Of a DNA stretch of 64,000 nucleotides, positions 45,928 through 59,800 are shown piece after piece. Numbering within the stretch: the first letter of the stretch is position 1; every line of letters starts with the position of its first letter. This stretch comes from Teratosphaeria epicoccoides (taxonomy: Eukaryota > Ascomycota > Dothideomycetes > Mycosphaerellales > Teratosphaeriaceae): the NCBI GenBank assembly GCA_021401465.1, contig JADDMT010000005.1:1-64000 (forward strand), given 5' to 3'. The notes under the pieces were generated by a model. The model searched no databases. It saw only the letters and a list, made by a program, of their open reading frames with translations, and was not told where the DNA came from. A program made the translations under genes and the position numbers.

Positions 45928-47687
45928 ATGGCTCGACCAGACGAAGTGTTCGTTGGCAGCATAGATCAAGGCACCACGAGCTCGCGGTTCTTAATTTTCG
46001 ATCAAGCCGGTGAGCCTGCTGCAGTCCATCAGAAGGAGTTCAGTCAGATATATCCCAATCCAGGGTGAGCACGTCCCCAAAATGCATAGAGGGACGAAGT
46101 CTGGCCTGACGACAGTCCATGTAGATGGCACGAACACGATCCTGAGGAGATCGTTCGGTCCGTCGAAATTTGCATGGAAGGTGCGCTGCAGACATTTGAG
46201 AAAGACGGACACTCCAAGGAAAGCATCAAGGCCATCGGTATCACCAACCAGCGTGAGACGACCGTAGTGTGGGATGTGAAGACGGGTGAAGCTTTGTACA
46301 ATGCCATAGTCTGGACGGACACAAGGACTGCTGCACTGGCAAGGGAGCTAAAGGCACGATCCGGTAGCGATGAGCTGCAGGACATCTGTGGCGAACCAAT
46401 CTCGACGTACCCGTCTGTTACGAAGTTATTGTGGTTGCTGAAGACGCAAGACAAGGTCCGGAAAGTCTACGAAGAAGGCAATCTAGCATTCGGCACCATC
46501 GACACCTGGCTTATCTACAAGCTGAATGGTGGACCAGAGAGGCACGTCTTCGTTTCAGACCCGACCAACGCGAGCAGAACGATGCTGATGGACATTCGGA
46601 CATTGAAATACAATGAAAAGCTACTGGACTTTTTCTCATACGAGTTCGACCTGCGCAGGGTCCATTTACCAGAGATTGTGAAGTCTGCAGAGCCAAAGGC
46701 ATTCGGACAGCTTGCTGGCGGCAGCCTTCATGGATGCCGCATAACGGGATGTCTCGGCGACCAGTCAGCAGCTCTCGTCGGGCAGAAAGGGTTCGACCCA
46801 GGCAGCGCAAAGAATACGTACGGGACCGGCTGCTTCTTGCTCTACAACGTTGGCGACACGCCGGTCATTTCTACTCATGGGCTTCTTGCGACCGTGGCGT
46901 ATGATTTCGGCAAGCCAGTGTACGCGTTGGAAGGTAGCATTGCCGTGGCTGGATCCGGCGTGAAATTCTTAATGAACAATCTTGGCTTTTCCCACGCATC
47001 GCATAAGATCACGGAACTCGCGGAGAGCGTGGCGGATAACGGAGGTCTCGTGTTCGTCACGGCCTTCAGCGGACTGTTCGCGCCCTACTGGATTGACGAC
47101 GCTCATGGCACAATGTGTATGCACTGTGCGCCTCCTACGTGGCGTTCGTTGTACTGACATAACGTGTAGTCGGCATCACGCAGCACACCGAGCGCGGCCA
47201 TATCGCCCGCGCCACTCTCGAAGCAGTGTGCTTTCAGACCAAAGCCATCCTTGACGCCATGGAGAAAGACTCTGGCCACAAACTCGCGGAACTCAAAGTC
47301 GATGGCGGTATGTCAAACTCGGCCCTCTGCATGCAGACTCAATCCGATCTTGTCACCATACCCATAGTGCGACCAAAGATGCGAGAGACTACCGCACTCG
47401 GCGCAGCGATTGCTGCCGGATTCGCTGTGGGCGTGTGGAAGACATTCGACGAGCTAAAGGGGGTCAATACTGCGGGTCAGACTGTGTTTGAGCCAAAGAT
47501 GGAGCCTAAAGCGAGCGCGAGACTCTTCAGGAGATGGGAGAAGGCAGTACAAATGTGCAGAGGTTGGCTTGTGGAAGAGGAGGCTGAGGCGGGGAACGAG
47601 GAGGAAGCGTGGGAGATGAAACATGCACTCGAGAAGGAAAAGGCCACTGAAGCGGAGATCGAAAAAATAGATTCCAAGTTGACATGA
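45928..47687 (+). CDS. GUT1: Glycerol kinase (three exons, 548 aa)
   Basis: Exons 45928-46064, 46125-47116 and 47170-47687. The enzyme phosphorylates glycerol to glycerol 3-phosphate with ATP, opening glycerol use and feeding lipid synthesis. FGGY-kinase marks: [15 protein letters not shown] at residues about 8-22 (phosphate-binding), [42 protein letters not shown] (catalytic Asp region), [40 protein letters not shown] and ALGAAIAAG. Length fits fungal enzymes; a Glu/Lys-rich helical tail of about 50 residues ends the protein. Two motif positions differ from what I expect for the family: AHGT for ARGT and NSALC for NSDLC. There are no stops or frameshifts. It lies about 370 bp from RIP-mutated repeats and ends tail-to-tail with MDN1. 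Confidence 0.93.
46065..46124 (+). other. GUT1 intron 1 (60 nt)
   Basis: GTGAGC...GTAG, phase 2, with a CTGAC branch-like site near the 3' end. Splicing joins the PG and WHEHDPEE parts of the conserved stretch that follows YPNPG. Confidence 0.85.
47117..47169 (+). other. GUT1 intron 2 (53 nt)
   Basis: GTATGC...GTGTAG with ACTGAC near the 3' end. Splicing restores the FGGY signature from DAHGTMFG into [17 protein letters not shown]; without it the frame stops. Confidence 0.85.
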
Positions 47688-47886
47688 TCTGGATCTCTAG
47701 CGGTGTGAGGGCCATCATACTCGCCGTTGGCCAGCCGACGCGTCGACACTCATGTTCGTGGGCCGTCGTCTCTTCAATGAATTGGACCATCCATCGCAGA
47801 ATCTGCCGGCACCTGTGGTCGGGAGAACATCGCATCCGAATGGAGCTCATCGGCACCCGAGGTGTATCAACGGTCTCCGTCAGTCC
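47688..47886. other. Intergenic region between convergent GUT1 and MDN1
   Basis: 199 bases between two stop codons. It must hold both 3' UTRs and polyadenylation signals; none is obvious by eye. Confidence 0.6.
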
Positions 47887-50800
47887 CTACATCCGCCCGC
47901 TACCTTCCACCACCTCCGCAAACCATTGCCGCAAAGCTCCTGCCAACACGCTCGGCAACTCGTGCACATCTCTTACGATCAGGTAGTAACTGAACGGAAA
48001 TGTGTCCAGATACTTCACCATCTTGAGCTGCATCTCTCCGGACGCGTCCTTTACAAATTCAGCAGTCTGTAAGTCAAGAACGCTCTGCTTTGGACCTGCT
48101 TCGGCTTGAGCTTGCTGCGCTGCAGAATCGACCACGACGAACACGACCATGATCCGCTCTTCGTGTGCTTGACGGACCAGCTGCCGAATCGATGGATGAT
48201 CCTCACACACGCCGTCGGAGATGATCAGCTGAAGTTGCCAGAGCTCGCTCGCGGACCCGGCGGCCTTGAGACGCGCTGATCGGAACATCTCGATTGAATC
48301 CGCCAGAAGCTTGCGGACGTTCGTCTTCGTTTGGGAGAAGGTAAATTTTTTGAAGACTTCCGCGCCGGCCTCGGTGGTGAATGGAGTGCTAAAGTCATGC
48401 GCGATGCGGGTCGTCTCACCGAAGCCGACGACGCAAAGCTCACCGACCTCAAGCATCGACATCGCTTTGGCGACCAATGCTAGAGTCTCGTATGCCAAGC
48501 CGCGGCTGTCGCTTTCTGCCATGGACTTGGAGTCGTCGATCGCCAGCATGACCTGGTAGGAGCGCTTGCTCGGCACCGACCTGCGCATCCAGATCTTGTC
48601 TCGTTTGTACGAAGATGCGATATACGGAATGATGCGCTTGATATTGAGCCTTTTACCCGTGCGAAAGTCGCCGCGCATCTTGGTCGCCTGTGTCGGCTGC
48701 AAAATGAGTCGAAGATGCTCTGTAAGCACGAGTGCCAAGTTGCGTGTCCTGGCCTCGTGCTCGGACCAGAGGCTGCGCGCTTCGTCGATTGACATGACTT
48801 CATCGGAGGTATCTTGGTCAAGATGGGTGTTGTTCAATTGAGTGTCGACATCCTTGACCTTATCCTCCTCGCGGGCAAGAGGCTCGTCTTGCATCTCAAC
48901 ATCAACGTCTGTGTCATGAGCGTCCCCAATGAAGGCACTTCGCTTGTCCTGTGGTGCCAATGCGTCGCTCGGCTGGATACGAGGTTCGTTCTCCAGTACG
49001 TCAGCGTCAGCGTCCTTCTCTTGCTGTTCTTCTGCAAGTGGTATCCCATCATGTTGTTCCTCGTTGACTGGCAAGCCGCTGTCCTCATCAAGCGCTTTGG
49101 ACTGGTCCGCTGAAGCAGCACCCAAAGCTTGGGTGTCAGCAGCTTCATTGTCAGGAAGATGTTCGAAGCGGGCATCTGCCATGTCTATGTCGTCTGGCTC
49201 GCCCGACTCTTGCTCCTTTGATTTTTCCCGAGCAGCTTCGATTTGTTGATGCTGCCGATACCATTCGTCAAGCGCATCCCCAATCTTTGTGTACGGAGTA
49301 CGAGACTTCTCATCGGGCTTCTCCTGCATTCCAGGATCTGCATCTTGCTTGCGTTGCCCTTCTTGTGCACCCGCAGCACCCGCACTAGTCTCTTGCTCCT
49401 CTTCTGCGCCGCCTTCAGTCTGATCATTTTGCTCAACAGCACTGCGCATGTGTTGTTGAGCAGAGCTCTCGTTGTGGTCAGCGCCAGCACCACTTTCACC
49501 AAAGATGTCCTGGTCTGGCTCGTTAGCGGCACCACCTTCCTGGCGATCTTGCATCAGAACATCCGATTGATCGTCCTCGCCTGCTTGCGGCTTCTCCTCG
49601 GTACCTGCTTCTACATGGTCGGCAGACCGGTCTTCTGGACCCTCGTCGTCGTCTTCTCCGTCGCCTGTTGTTGCAGGCTCGTCCGCAGGACGACCATCCT
49701 CCACATCTCCCTCCTCCTCAGCTGCTTTTGCCTCTTCAATTATCTCATCCACGACTTTCTGTTCCGGGAGATCCTCGATATCTGGCAGACTCTCGCTGTC
49801 GTCTGCCCTCTGACCTTCCATGTCCATGTCGTCTGGAAGATCAAGATTCTGCTGCTCATCGGCATGCGGATCGACCCTTTCTTGCTCAGGCTTGTCGACG
49901 TTTTCATCCTCATCATCAGCAGCTTGTGCATCATCGTCGACTTTCACACCGTCATACTGTGCGTTCTCACGGCTGTTCTCTTCCTTGCCAGCAGCCATGT
50001 CATTCTCCTTCTGAGAACCTTTGGAATTTTCTCCCTCTCGATCATCGGCCTTGTCGTCTTTGCCTTCATCCCACATCTTTTCATCAAGAGTAGAGGCGCC
50101 AAGATCGTCGACACGACCAGCCTCTTCGTCCATCTCCTCACCAGTGTCAGATTGGTCGTCCCCTTTCTCGCCGTCTTCGGACCCTACGTCGGGCTGATCA
50201 CCCATTTGACCTTCCATCTCTTCATCTGCCATCTCCACAGCATCCTTCGAGTCTTCAATAGCTTCCTTGGAACCCTCAGCCTTAGGCTGCTGGGCGAGCT
50301 CCGAGAGGTCCTCATCATTACCAACGTCCTTGCTGATATCGTCTGCTCCCTCGCCTTCGCCAAGGCCTGTGCCAGTCTCAACGTCGCCTGCCGATTGGTC
50401 CTTGCTGTCGGCTTTCTCCGGCGGAGAACAGAAGCCATGCTGAGCCAGCTGTACGAATGAGCTTGCCATTTGATATGCCATCTTGTTTGTCTGTTGGTTT
50501 AACTTAGCTGACAGTGCAACCAGCTCTTCGCAAGTTGTGGCATAAGCTGATACGATGGGGCGTAGGTTTCTGCAAACATGGACCAGATCTACAAGCCAGC
50601 TAGCTGGCTGGACGTGGCACAGCGCACGCAAAGACGAGGAGAGAATACCAGCATTTTGACTCATCCGAACTTTTCGAAGCTGATCATCTTTGATGTGTGA
50701 TTGATGCATCAACCAGCCCTTGCGCGTGTCGTGCTCATCGATAGGGAGCTGTAATGCTTGAATTGAGGCGAGCATCTGGTCAACACCGCCCAGTAGACCG

Positions 50801-53800
50801 CTGACGAAAGCCTCGATATCAGTCAATTGATTGCCGTTAGCTACGCTCAGTGATCCCGACTGGACAGAGAGATGGCTCCAAGACTGCAGGTGCGATAAGA
50901 TAGGCTGCAGTTCAGGGAACGTCCATGTCGACTCTTCAATCAGCAATTGCAGCGTGCTGCCAATGGATTGGGCCTGGTCCTCGATCTCGGATACACAACC
51001 CCGTTGTAGGCCTGCTGGAAGACGTGGCAAAGCATGCATACCTTTCAACAATTGTTCCAGAGCCTGATGCTGTTCCGCTAGCTGCGCCGCGATCCAAGAA
51101 TAATCCTTTTCAGCCAGGCTAGACTGAGCGTCAACGAGCTGGACAGCGGTAGTCAAGGCAATACTGAGGCATGTCACACGAGCAGTGAACGACGAATCCT
51201 CGTCTGCGGACGTGGTGATCGTGACGTCTGGGCAGGAGGCAAAAGCCTCGTATTGTCGCATGACCTCGTGCAGACCATTCAGCTGCTGTACATGCTGGCT
51301 CAAAGCTTGCCGCTGACTCAAAGATGTCTGCAGCATGCTCTCTAGAAGCGCGAGACATCGTGCACTCTCAGCTGGCGTCAAGTCGTCCGAGTGTTTTCTT
51401 GAGCTCTCCCTGACCGTCGGCATGAGGCCTAGGAAGCGATGCAGCTGGTGCTCAGCTTCATCAACAGCCGGCACGCTGGAAACCAAGACCACCGCAGGAG
51501 CATGGGCCAATACCTTTGCGAGTGTGATCTGCTGGGAGAGTACATCTTGGCTGATATTACTCTGGAAGCCCATCGACCGCAGCTCCTTCAGAACATCAGC
51601 CAGAAGCCGGCGCTTCTGGCTCTTGAGATGTTGGACAGTTTGTTTGCTCTCTTCAGTCAAGGCTGAAGGCGTGGCCTTCTGGAGCTCGACGATGTCAGCA
51701 TTGAGCTGAGCGGTGAATAACGCGAGACGATCCGCCCCGTCACCAGCCTTGAGAACCCGCTTAGCTCTGGTGTGTATCAGGCTAGCAGTAGCTTGGATGT
51801 TCACGAAGCGATCTGCTCGCTCGTCCCATGCTACTAACTTGCCACGAGGTAGTGTCACCTCGCTCATACCATCAGCAGCTTCGGTGGAGGGCACTGTGCT
51901 GTAAAGAAGACTGCCCTGCTCGAAGTGCCTACTTGGCACACAGCCCTGGAGCATAGCAGCGACTGGCTGCGCCAGCAAGTTACGGTACTTCCGCACAAGC
52001 CGCAGCAGTCTATTGTGAGAAGACTTGGTACTCTGCTTCAAGACTTCGACGTTCCTGTCTTTCCAGCTGGCAACCTGAATCACATTCTTGATCTCCTTCT
52101 CCAGACTCGTCCGACCAGATGAGAGTCTCTCAACCACGGCTGACTCGAAATGCGAAAAGTACGCGACGAAATTCGACAAGGCTTGATGCACGACCTTGAG
52201 ACCAGGCGTATGTGCGCTCGATATTGCCATGTGCGCCAGGAAGTCTCGAAGCATGCTAAGCCTAGTCTCGTACTCTCCGAGCCCACAGTTCAACATAAAC
52301 GCCTCAAGCGTAGAAAAGACACCTTCTGCATGCTGCTTCAATTGCTCAGGTGAGTTCAACAAGCTCTGACTCGCCACGACGAGTGTCTCGAACGCAACGA
52401 ACCACCAAGAGCTCGCGTCCCGTTGTGCCTTCACGGTCTCGCGGTTCAGCAACCCTGCCCAGCTTGAAAGCTCTAGCTGTCGCCACCTGACGATCAACGA
52501 GGTGATGTCGTCAAGTTGTTCCCTGACACTGTACTCGCGGCTAGCTATCTGCTGCCATTGAGTGACAGTTGCATGAAGTTTCTCAATCATGGGCAGTAAC
52601 TTGGTGAGCGGCTCCGAGTGACCCACGGCCAGAATCTGCTTGACCAGACGGAGCACGTCGACGGGTGTGGCATGGTCAGGCCAGACAGCACGGAGAACAT
52701 GAAATCGCGCGCTGACGTTCTCAAGTAGACGAGCAAGTCTCTTGACTTGGTCAACGTTGGCATCAGTGTAGATGTTATAGTTTGTCGTGCGCGCTGGCTG
52801 GCATTTCAATTCGTAAAGTGCAACAAGTGTTGCCGGCACGGTTTCCACGTCGGTCATCGAAATCCCAGACGCTGCCAGTTTGCCATACTGCTCGAGTAAG
52901 CGCCAGATTGGCGACTGATCAGTATCCTGCGTAGCCATCAATAGCGACTTGTGCAATGCTGCAAGCTCAGGAGCGAGGCTCTGCATATCTTGAGTCTTGG
53001 AGGTTGCATTACCGTCCTCCTGGTAGCTTGGAAACAGTGCATCAAGCTCTTCGGGCGAGCCCTCGTCCAGGTCCTCATCGCCTTGATACCGGTACAAGCT
53101 AGACTTTGCAGCCGTTTTCCTTTGCTCTTCACTGAGCTTGAGCTTCCATTGATCGTACAAGCGGACAAGCTGTTGCTCAAGCACGGCGAATAATTCCGGA
53201 GACGCTTCGCACAGCGGTCGTACGAAGCTTCTTGTGGCCAAAGCTGAGAGCAAGAACATTACATCTTCCTGAGTCTTGCTTTTAGACAGAGCGTCGACAA
53301 ATGCCCTGTCCTTCATCCATTTCGACGCTGTTCCCTTGACGAAGGGCACAAGCTCTGCCGGCTCAGCTGCGTCACCGCTTTTTGCTGTTCCGCCTGCTTG
53401 TATTTGCAGCATTTGTCCCATTCGTAAGCAGTCAATAAACCCGATGACTGGCGTCGTGATGTCAGCATACGCCCGGAAGTCTCGGCTGAGGCGACTGCGG
53501 ACGCGCTCGAGATTGTTGATCAGCACTGTGTCATTGCTAGACCTGGATCGACCTTCCATTAGCTCCTGGAAGACGGGCTTCAGAGCACGCATTAGGCCTT
53601 CAAACTCGCCCTGAAGCTGTCCAAACTCGGATATTTCAGGTCGACATAGATCCTCGGCGGCTGGTTCTGGTCCGAGCGAATGTATATCTTCCTCCAGGCT
53701 GCGAGCGCGAAGACTGTCGATCTCGCCGGTCAAAGCATGTCTGAAGGCTCGCAGAGCTTTCAATTTGGTTGAGAGATCCTTCGTAGCAAGACGATGGCTA

Positions 53801-56800
53801 TTGCGCTCAATGATCGGCTGCATGGCCGGGTCGAATGGTTGGCTCGGCACGTATAACGTGATGCAGGCGCCTGCAAAAGCTGTCCAAGCATAGGACGCTT
53901 GGTCCACACGGCTCAAATTGTCATGAGAGCCACCTTCCAAATATTCGATGACCTTTTGAAGCAAATTGCAGCTCACAGCAAGATTTTGGTCATCAGCCTT
54001 GCTGATGTTAGCTGAAGGAACGACTTGTACTCCCTCGTGTAGCCCTTCCAGTATGCTCGCAGCATATGACTGAAGGCCACTGTCGTCTTCAGCTACAGCA
54101 AGTGACTCTATCACAGCTGTAAGAAGCTGCTTTAGCATGCTGTCAAGGCCAGACAGGTATTCGGAACCGAGCAGGTGCGCAGTGCTGGCCACAACTTGTC
54201 CGAGGAACGTCACTTCTGACTCAAGCAGCCGCAAGTCACCAATGCTGGCGTTAGAGGCCGTTTTTGCAGTACCGAGTAGGGAGCCGGCCCATGATTGATT
54301 GGCCGTCTCCACCATCGTGTTCAAAGGAAGAGCTGCAGCCAGCATACGAAAGCCTGCCGAGCCTAAAGACCTGCTGCCAGCTGACGCCAACATCACACTC
54401 GACCTGGTAGGGCGGCCACTTAGAAGCTCCAGAGTCGCGAGAGTATCCTGCGCTAACGAAAATTGCCTTGTGGTCATGGTGCTAAGCACACGGTGGACAC
54501 CGCTGAACACATCGGCAAAGTGTGGCTTGCGACGCACATCTTCATCCTCATCTTGCAACGACACTTCGAGCAAGAAGCCTTGCAGCTTCAACGCCAGACC
54601 CGCGACATCATTAGATCCGGTAGCAGCAGCCTGGAGTGCTCTTGCGAACGAAACGCGCATACTAGCAATCTCCGACAGAGGCTGTTTGAACAACATCGCT
54701 ACCACATCAAAGCGATCGACCAGCTGCTCGAACTCCAGCAGCCTCGTCAATTGTACTATTTTATTTGGAGTGACAGGCTTGAGCGCTCTCCACATATACG
54801 CGAATGCTCGCCCTGAGGCATCAGATACTTGTGGCGAAAGAGCGTCTAAGTCCTCTTCGAGGGTTTCAAGCAGCGGCTGAAGCGAGGAATTGGGCCGTGC
54901 AAGCGCCCTGCGAACGGTGGCCTTGATGGCTAAGAGCCATGAGACCAGGCTTGCGTGGTCAACCCGAACAGCACCAATGGCATCCATGAGGTATGCAGAC
55001 AACGCAAAGAAGAGAGTCAAGAAGGACTTCGATGCGATAACATCCTCAATAGCCATACCTGTCGAGCCGATATGGTTTTCGAGCCACAGCCAAGTGCAGC
55101 CGACCAGGTGCACAATGGTGTCCAGGAAGCCACGCTTGGCTCCCGTGTGATCGCCTCTGGCTGGCCACGATCTTTCCAGTTGATCCAGTTGACGCATTGC
55201 AACTCTGTTGACTTTCAGTGCCTTGAGCATGCTCCTAAGGCGTGCACCGCCATTCCCAAGATCATGGGCAAGAGCAAGTGTCAAAGTCTGTTCAAAGAAG
55301 TATTGAGACTGTTGAACGAGAGCTTGATTGTTGAGAGGATAAAGAGTCTAAAACAGGAGACCTTACCGTCAGCTACTGGACTTACCATTATGAATGCAGA
55401 GATTACTGACCTGTACACGTGCAAAGTCAGCAGACGTCTGCGCTTGTCTTGATGCGGCTTCATAGAAAACTGTCATCATCTTGGCGCAAGGCGCTTCAAC
55501 AACAGCAAAGTCCGCAATGTCGTCGTAAAGGCCATTTCGAATCTGCACTTGCCACGAAGGAACCAATGCACAGTCAGCCAAGCCAAGATGATCAGTAGCA
55601 ACAATGTTGTGATGCTCAGCGGTCTCCTCGGGAAGATTGACAGGGAGGGCTTTGACTTGTTGAAAGCGAGCCATGGCAGATTCAGACTTCAGCGGATCTA
55701 GAGACACCGTTTCGCCACCAAGAGGAATGTAAAGCTCAACGCCACGATTACGCATCGCCCGCGAAAGCTCGCCATATTTCGGGTCGACGGTCAGAAATAC
55801 GCGGAAGTCGGGATGCGGCCGAATGATCCGTGGGCTGCCATCTGCCTCGGTGTGCTCATTGATGACGAGCGAGCCATTTGGCTCGAGCAAACCATTCAAT
55901 CGGTCAAGAACGGAGGCACTACAAAGGTTAGCATTGTCCAGCACAACCCATTTGCCACGTTGCAGCGCTTCCACCAGGACACCATCAGTCCAACTGAAGC
56001 GAGCCTTGTCCACGGCTGTGTCGCCCTGCTTAATATCACGCAGGATTCGCAACGCCACTTCATCGTTAAGCGTCAGGTTGGCAAGCCGCTCCAGTGTACG
56101 GTTGTTGGGAAGCGCCTCACTCCCACCATGCGACAAGAGATTGACTGCTAGGAGCGCGTGCTGCCTGTCTTGGTCCGAGTCTGCATTCTTCGCCAGATCG
56201 CAGAGATGGTTGCGAAGCTGTGCAACAGCTTGAAGGACCTTCCTGAGGGGGTCAAGCTGCTCATATCCACCGATGAGATCCATTGCGTCTGTCTCGGCGT
56301 TCAATGCAATAGTTGACAATGGTGCGCCAACGCATGCAGCCAGTCTCTCTATGATCAATGTCTTGCCTGAGCCGGACGGCCCAGTGAGGATGACCGGCCA
56401 TTTTTGCTGCACACAGAGCATGACAGACTCGAGCACTCTGAGCTGCACGTTCGTGACGGCCGCTATGAGCCTGTTTTGCATGGGAGCTATGCGGGGATTT
56501 CTTGGTAGCACAGCAAGACCGACCTGAAGATCCAAAGTCGATACGCTGCTGAAGAGGTCTGCTCGAGACAGGGTTTTGCCGACTACAGAGACCAGTAGTT
56601 GACCGACAAATTGCCGGTCGTGAGGCGATCGAAAACGCTGTGTGAATAAGAAGTCAACGAAGTCACGAGCATTGCCTGACCTCAGTAGACCTCTCGTTGA
56701 TGTCAACAATCCCAGCCATCGAGATATGTCTCGCAGGTTGAATTCCCATGGCCCACCACTGGCGCCAATACGCCTGTGTTGCACCACCTCAATGTCAAGC

Positions 56801-59800
56801 TGCTCAACAAATCTGATGACCTGCCGTAATAGTGTTTCATCAACAGCCGGGAAGTTGCATTTGCAAATGACATAGAGATCGTCCGCTCTGAATGCTTCAG
56901 CATAGACGACTGTAAAGCGATTGACGAATGATGCCGGCAGTCCCTTGCGGCCACCACCCTGATGATGCGGATTCTGTGCTGCGAAGAGTCGGAAATTGGG
57001 ATGTCTGGTGAAAACATGACCAAGCTCAGGCACAAATATCTCGCCTCTGTGGTCCAGACAAGCGTTCAGGCCCTCAAGGACTGACTGAGAAGCTAGATTC
57101 ATCTCATCCAGCAGCACCCACTCGCCCGTCTTCATTGCACGCAGGAAAGGTGCATCGCGCCACTGGAACGTGCCCGTTGCGGCGCCCTCTACTGGCGCAT
57201 CTGAGCCGAACAGGTCGAGGAGGTCAGTCTGCTCAGATAGGTTGATGCGGGTAAGCGCTACACCCGCAGCGTCAGCAATCGCAGCGACAAGCACAGTCTT
57301 GCCAACTCCAGGGCTGCCTTCCAGCATGACAGGTTTCGAGAGCTGCATGGCCCGCACGACGCGCATAGCGTTCTTGCGGGAGGTCTGAGCGTCAAATGTG
57401 AAGTCTTTGCGCGGGTGAGACTCAGAGCCGAGGCTGGGTATGGAGAAAGGTCCAACTGTAAAAGCAGTTTTCGTCTTCGTGACTTCAACAGGCGTGTTGT
57501 AAAGCGCCACAACGTCAACCCGGATAAGTCGACCAAGCTCATTAAGGCAGCCATTCCGCTCATTTTGCAGACTGCGTCCAGTGAGCGTCATCAGACCGGC
57601 AGGATTGGCACCGAGCGTGTCGACGTAGACCATAGCCGCACCGTGTACGACAGCAGCCGCCACATCCATATCGGCAGATGCGTTCACGAACTGCACCCAG
57701 GTCAATGCATCTCGCACGGAGACGGCGGACGTAGCAGAAGTATTATAGCGATCTTTGAACCAGGTCGCAAACCCAACCATCGCTTCGGCATATGCCGTCG
57801 CAGAAGGCGACAGCTTGGCTGACACGATTTGCACGACGTCCTCAGTATCGGATAGAGCAGGTACCCAGATCTCCGTGAATCGATTTCGCAGGGCGGGAGA
57901 GAGCTCACGCTTGCCGTAGTCGCCTCCAGGATTCATTGTAGCTAAGAACTGAAACCCTGGCGCTGCGGTCACAAATGAGTCAAGGCTGCCTTTCTCGGCC
58001 AAGAGTATCGAGCGTGATGATTCGAGCACAGAATTGATGCGTTCAAGGACGGAGTCATCAGCCAATGAAATTTCATCAAGCAGGAAGAAGGCGCCTTCTT
58101 TCATGGCTTGCACCAAGCTGCCGTCTGCCCATTCGAAAAGAGCCTTGTAGCGGATGCGCAGGGCGTGGATACGGCTGTGTGTCTCGCTCATAGTGTAGGT
58201 CTTTTGCTCGACCTGCTCAAGGCCCGATAGAGCTGAGTCGTAGGCATCTAGCAGCGAGTCTGTTGATTGGTCTGCTGATGTCTGGATGCTCTGCAGGATT
58301 GGTGAAGCAAGCAATTGATTCTTCAGGTCCGTCTCGATGATCCCACGATTCCTTACAGGTCGTTGAGATCCAATCAGATCACCCGTCTCCGTGTTCTGAT
58401 GAGCATTAAGTGTGTGCAAGGTCTTTCGCAACGCATCAGCAAGCATTTGACACACAGTGGTCTTGCCACAACCTGTCTCACCAACGAGCAGGACCGGCTC
58501 GTTGTTCCGAACAGCTCTTGCCACAAGAACATACAAGCGCCGCATTGCCTTCGTCCACACAACTCCTGCGTGCCCAGCTGCTTCGATGTACGTCCGGATC
58601 TCTGGCGCGGTCTGCGCGTACAGTACGTCTTGATCAATCGTTACGTTCGGTCCTTTCGCGCTCATGACCTTCTCCATGACGTCCTTCAGTGCCTGTCTTT
58701 CTTCGGGCTTCCGTACACGTTCAGCCAAGAGCATGAAGCCGTTGCAAGCAAGCTGCTCAATGGTATCATTTGGTCTCAGTGCCCATCGGAAAAGGTCGCG
58801 CAGTGTTGCAAAGCTCTTTTGCTCGAACAGGCGATTTTCTTGGCGCAGGACCGACAGCTCGCGATAGACTGTCACCATACGCTTGCATCTGGATTCCGGC
58901 AGCTGCGTTCGTTTGTGGAGAATTTCTTGCAGCTCATCAATTGGTATATCGTCGAAATGCAGCTCCAGAAAGCGATTGCGAAATGCTCGAGACAGTGTCT
59001 TTCGACCCCCATACAATCCAGCGGGATTTTGCGTGGCGAACAGCATGAAACTGGGATGCGGTCGAACGACTTCCTGGGTCTCCGGTATCAACAGCTCTCG
59101 GTTGTCGTCCAGCAAACGATTGAGCGCCTCCAAAACATCGGTTGGCGCCAGGTTCAGCTCGTCAAGCACTATCCAATGGCCCTCTTTCAACGCACGAACC
59201 AAAATGCCTTCTTGAAACAAGAGCTTTCCATCAGAATCGGAAACATATGTGCCGAGGTATTCTTGCAGATCGGTATGCTCATGGTTATTAATGCGCACGA
59301 ACTTGTGCCCCGTCCGTTTCGCAAGGTATTCGATCATACTGGTCTTGCCACTTGACGTCGGGCCCTGTATAAGCACTGGAAATTGTCTAGTGCTAGACGC
59401 TCGTATCAGATTTTCCAGATTGCGCTTGATGAATGGCGTAAGAATGTAATGAGCCTGCTCTTCTGGCTGCAGGCCCCCTTGACGCACCCAATGTTTGCTG
59501 CCTGGGTAGCCTTGGAGATACAGCTGCCCATCGCCAGGTTGACGCAAGGCCTTTTGCAGCTCAGATCGAATATTCATACGTTTGCCTAGTAAATGCTGCT
59601 CGAGCAGTGGCTGGACTAACTTCTCAGACCCAGCGTCCAAAAATGTCAAGAAGCTCATTTGAAAGCCTTCATATACAGCACGCCTAGTATTGCACTGTGG
59701 CGCGATGTACTTTGCATAACTGAGCGTGCGAGTCAAAGTACGAAGGCTGAAATGCGGTTGCTGCCCGGCGCCATCGACAAGCTTATTGTGATCCGCAAGT

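Noticed and set aside
49243..50460. 405-codon plus-strand open frame
   Set aside because: It lies antisense to the acidic D/E-rich part of MDN1, whose GAN/GAR codons leave the other strand free of stops; its Leu/Phe/Val-rich product has no plausible start or family.
58315..59355. 346-codon plus-strand open frame
   Set aside because: Antisense shadow of the AAA3-AAA4 part of MDN1; MDN1 motifs are certain here.
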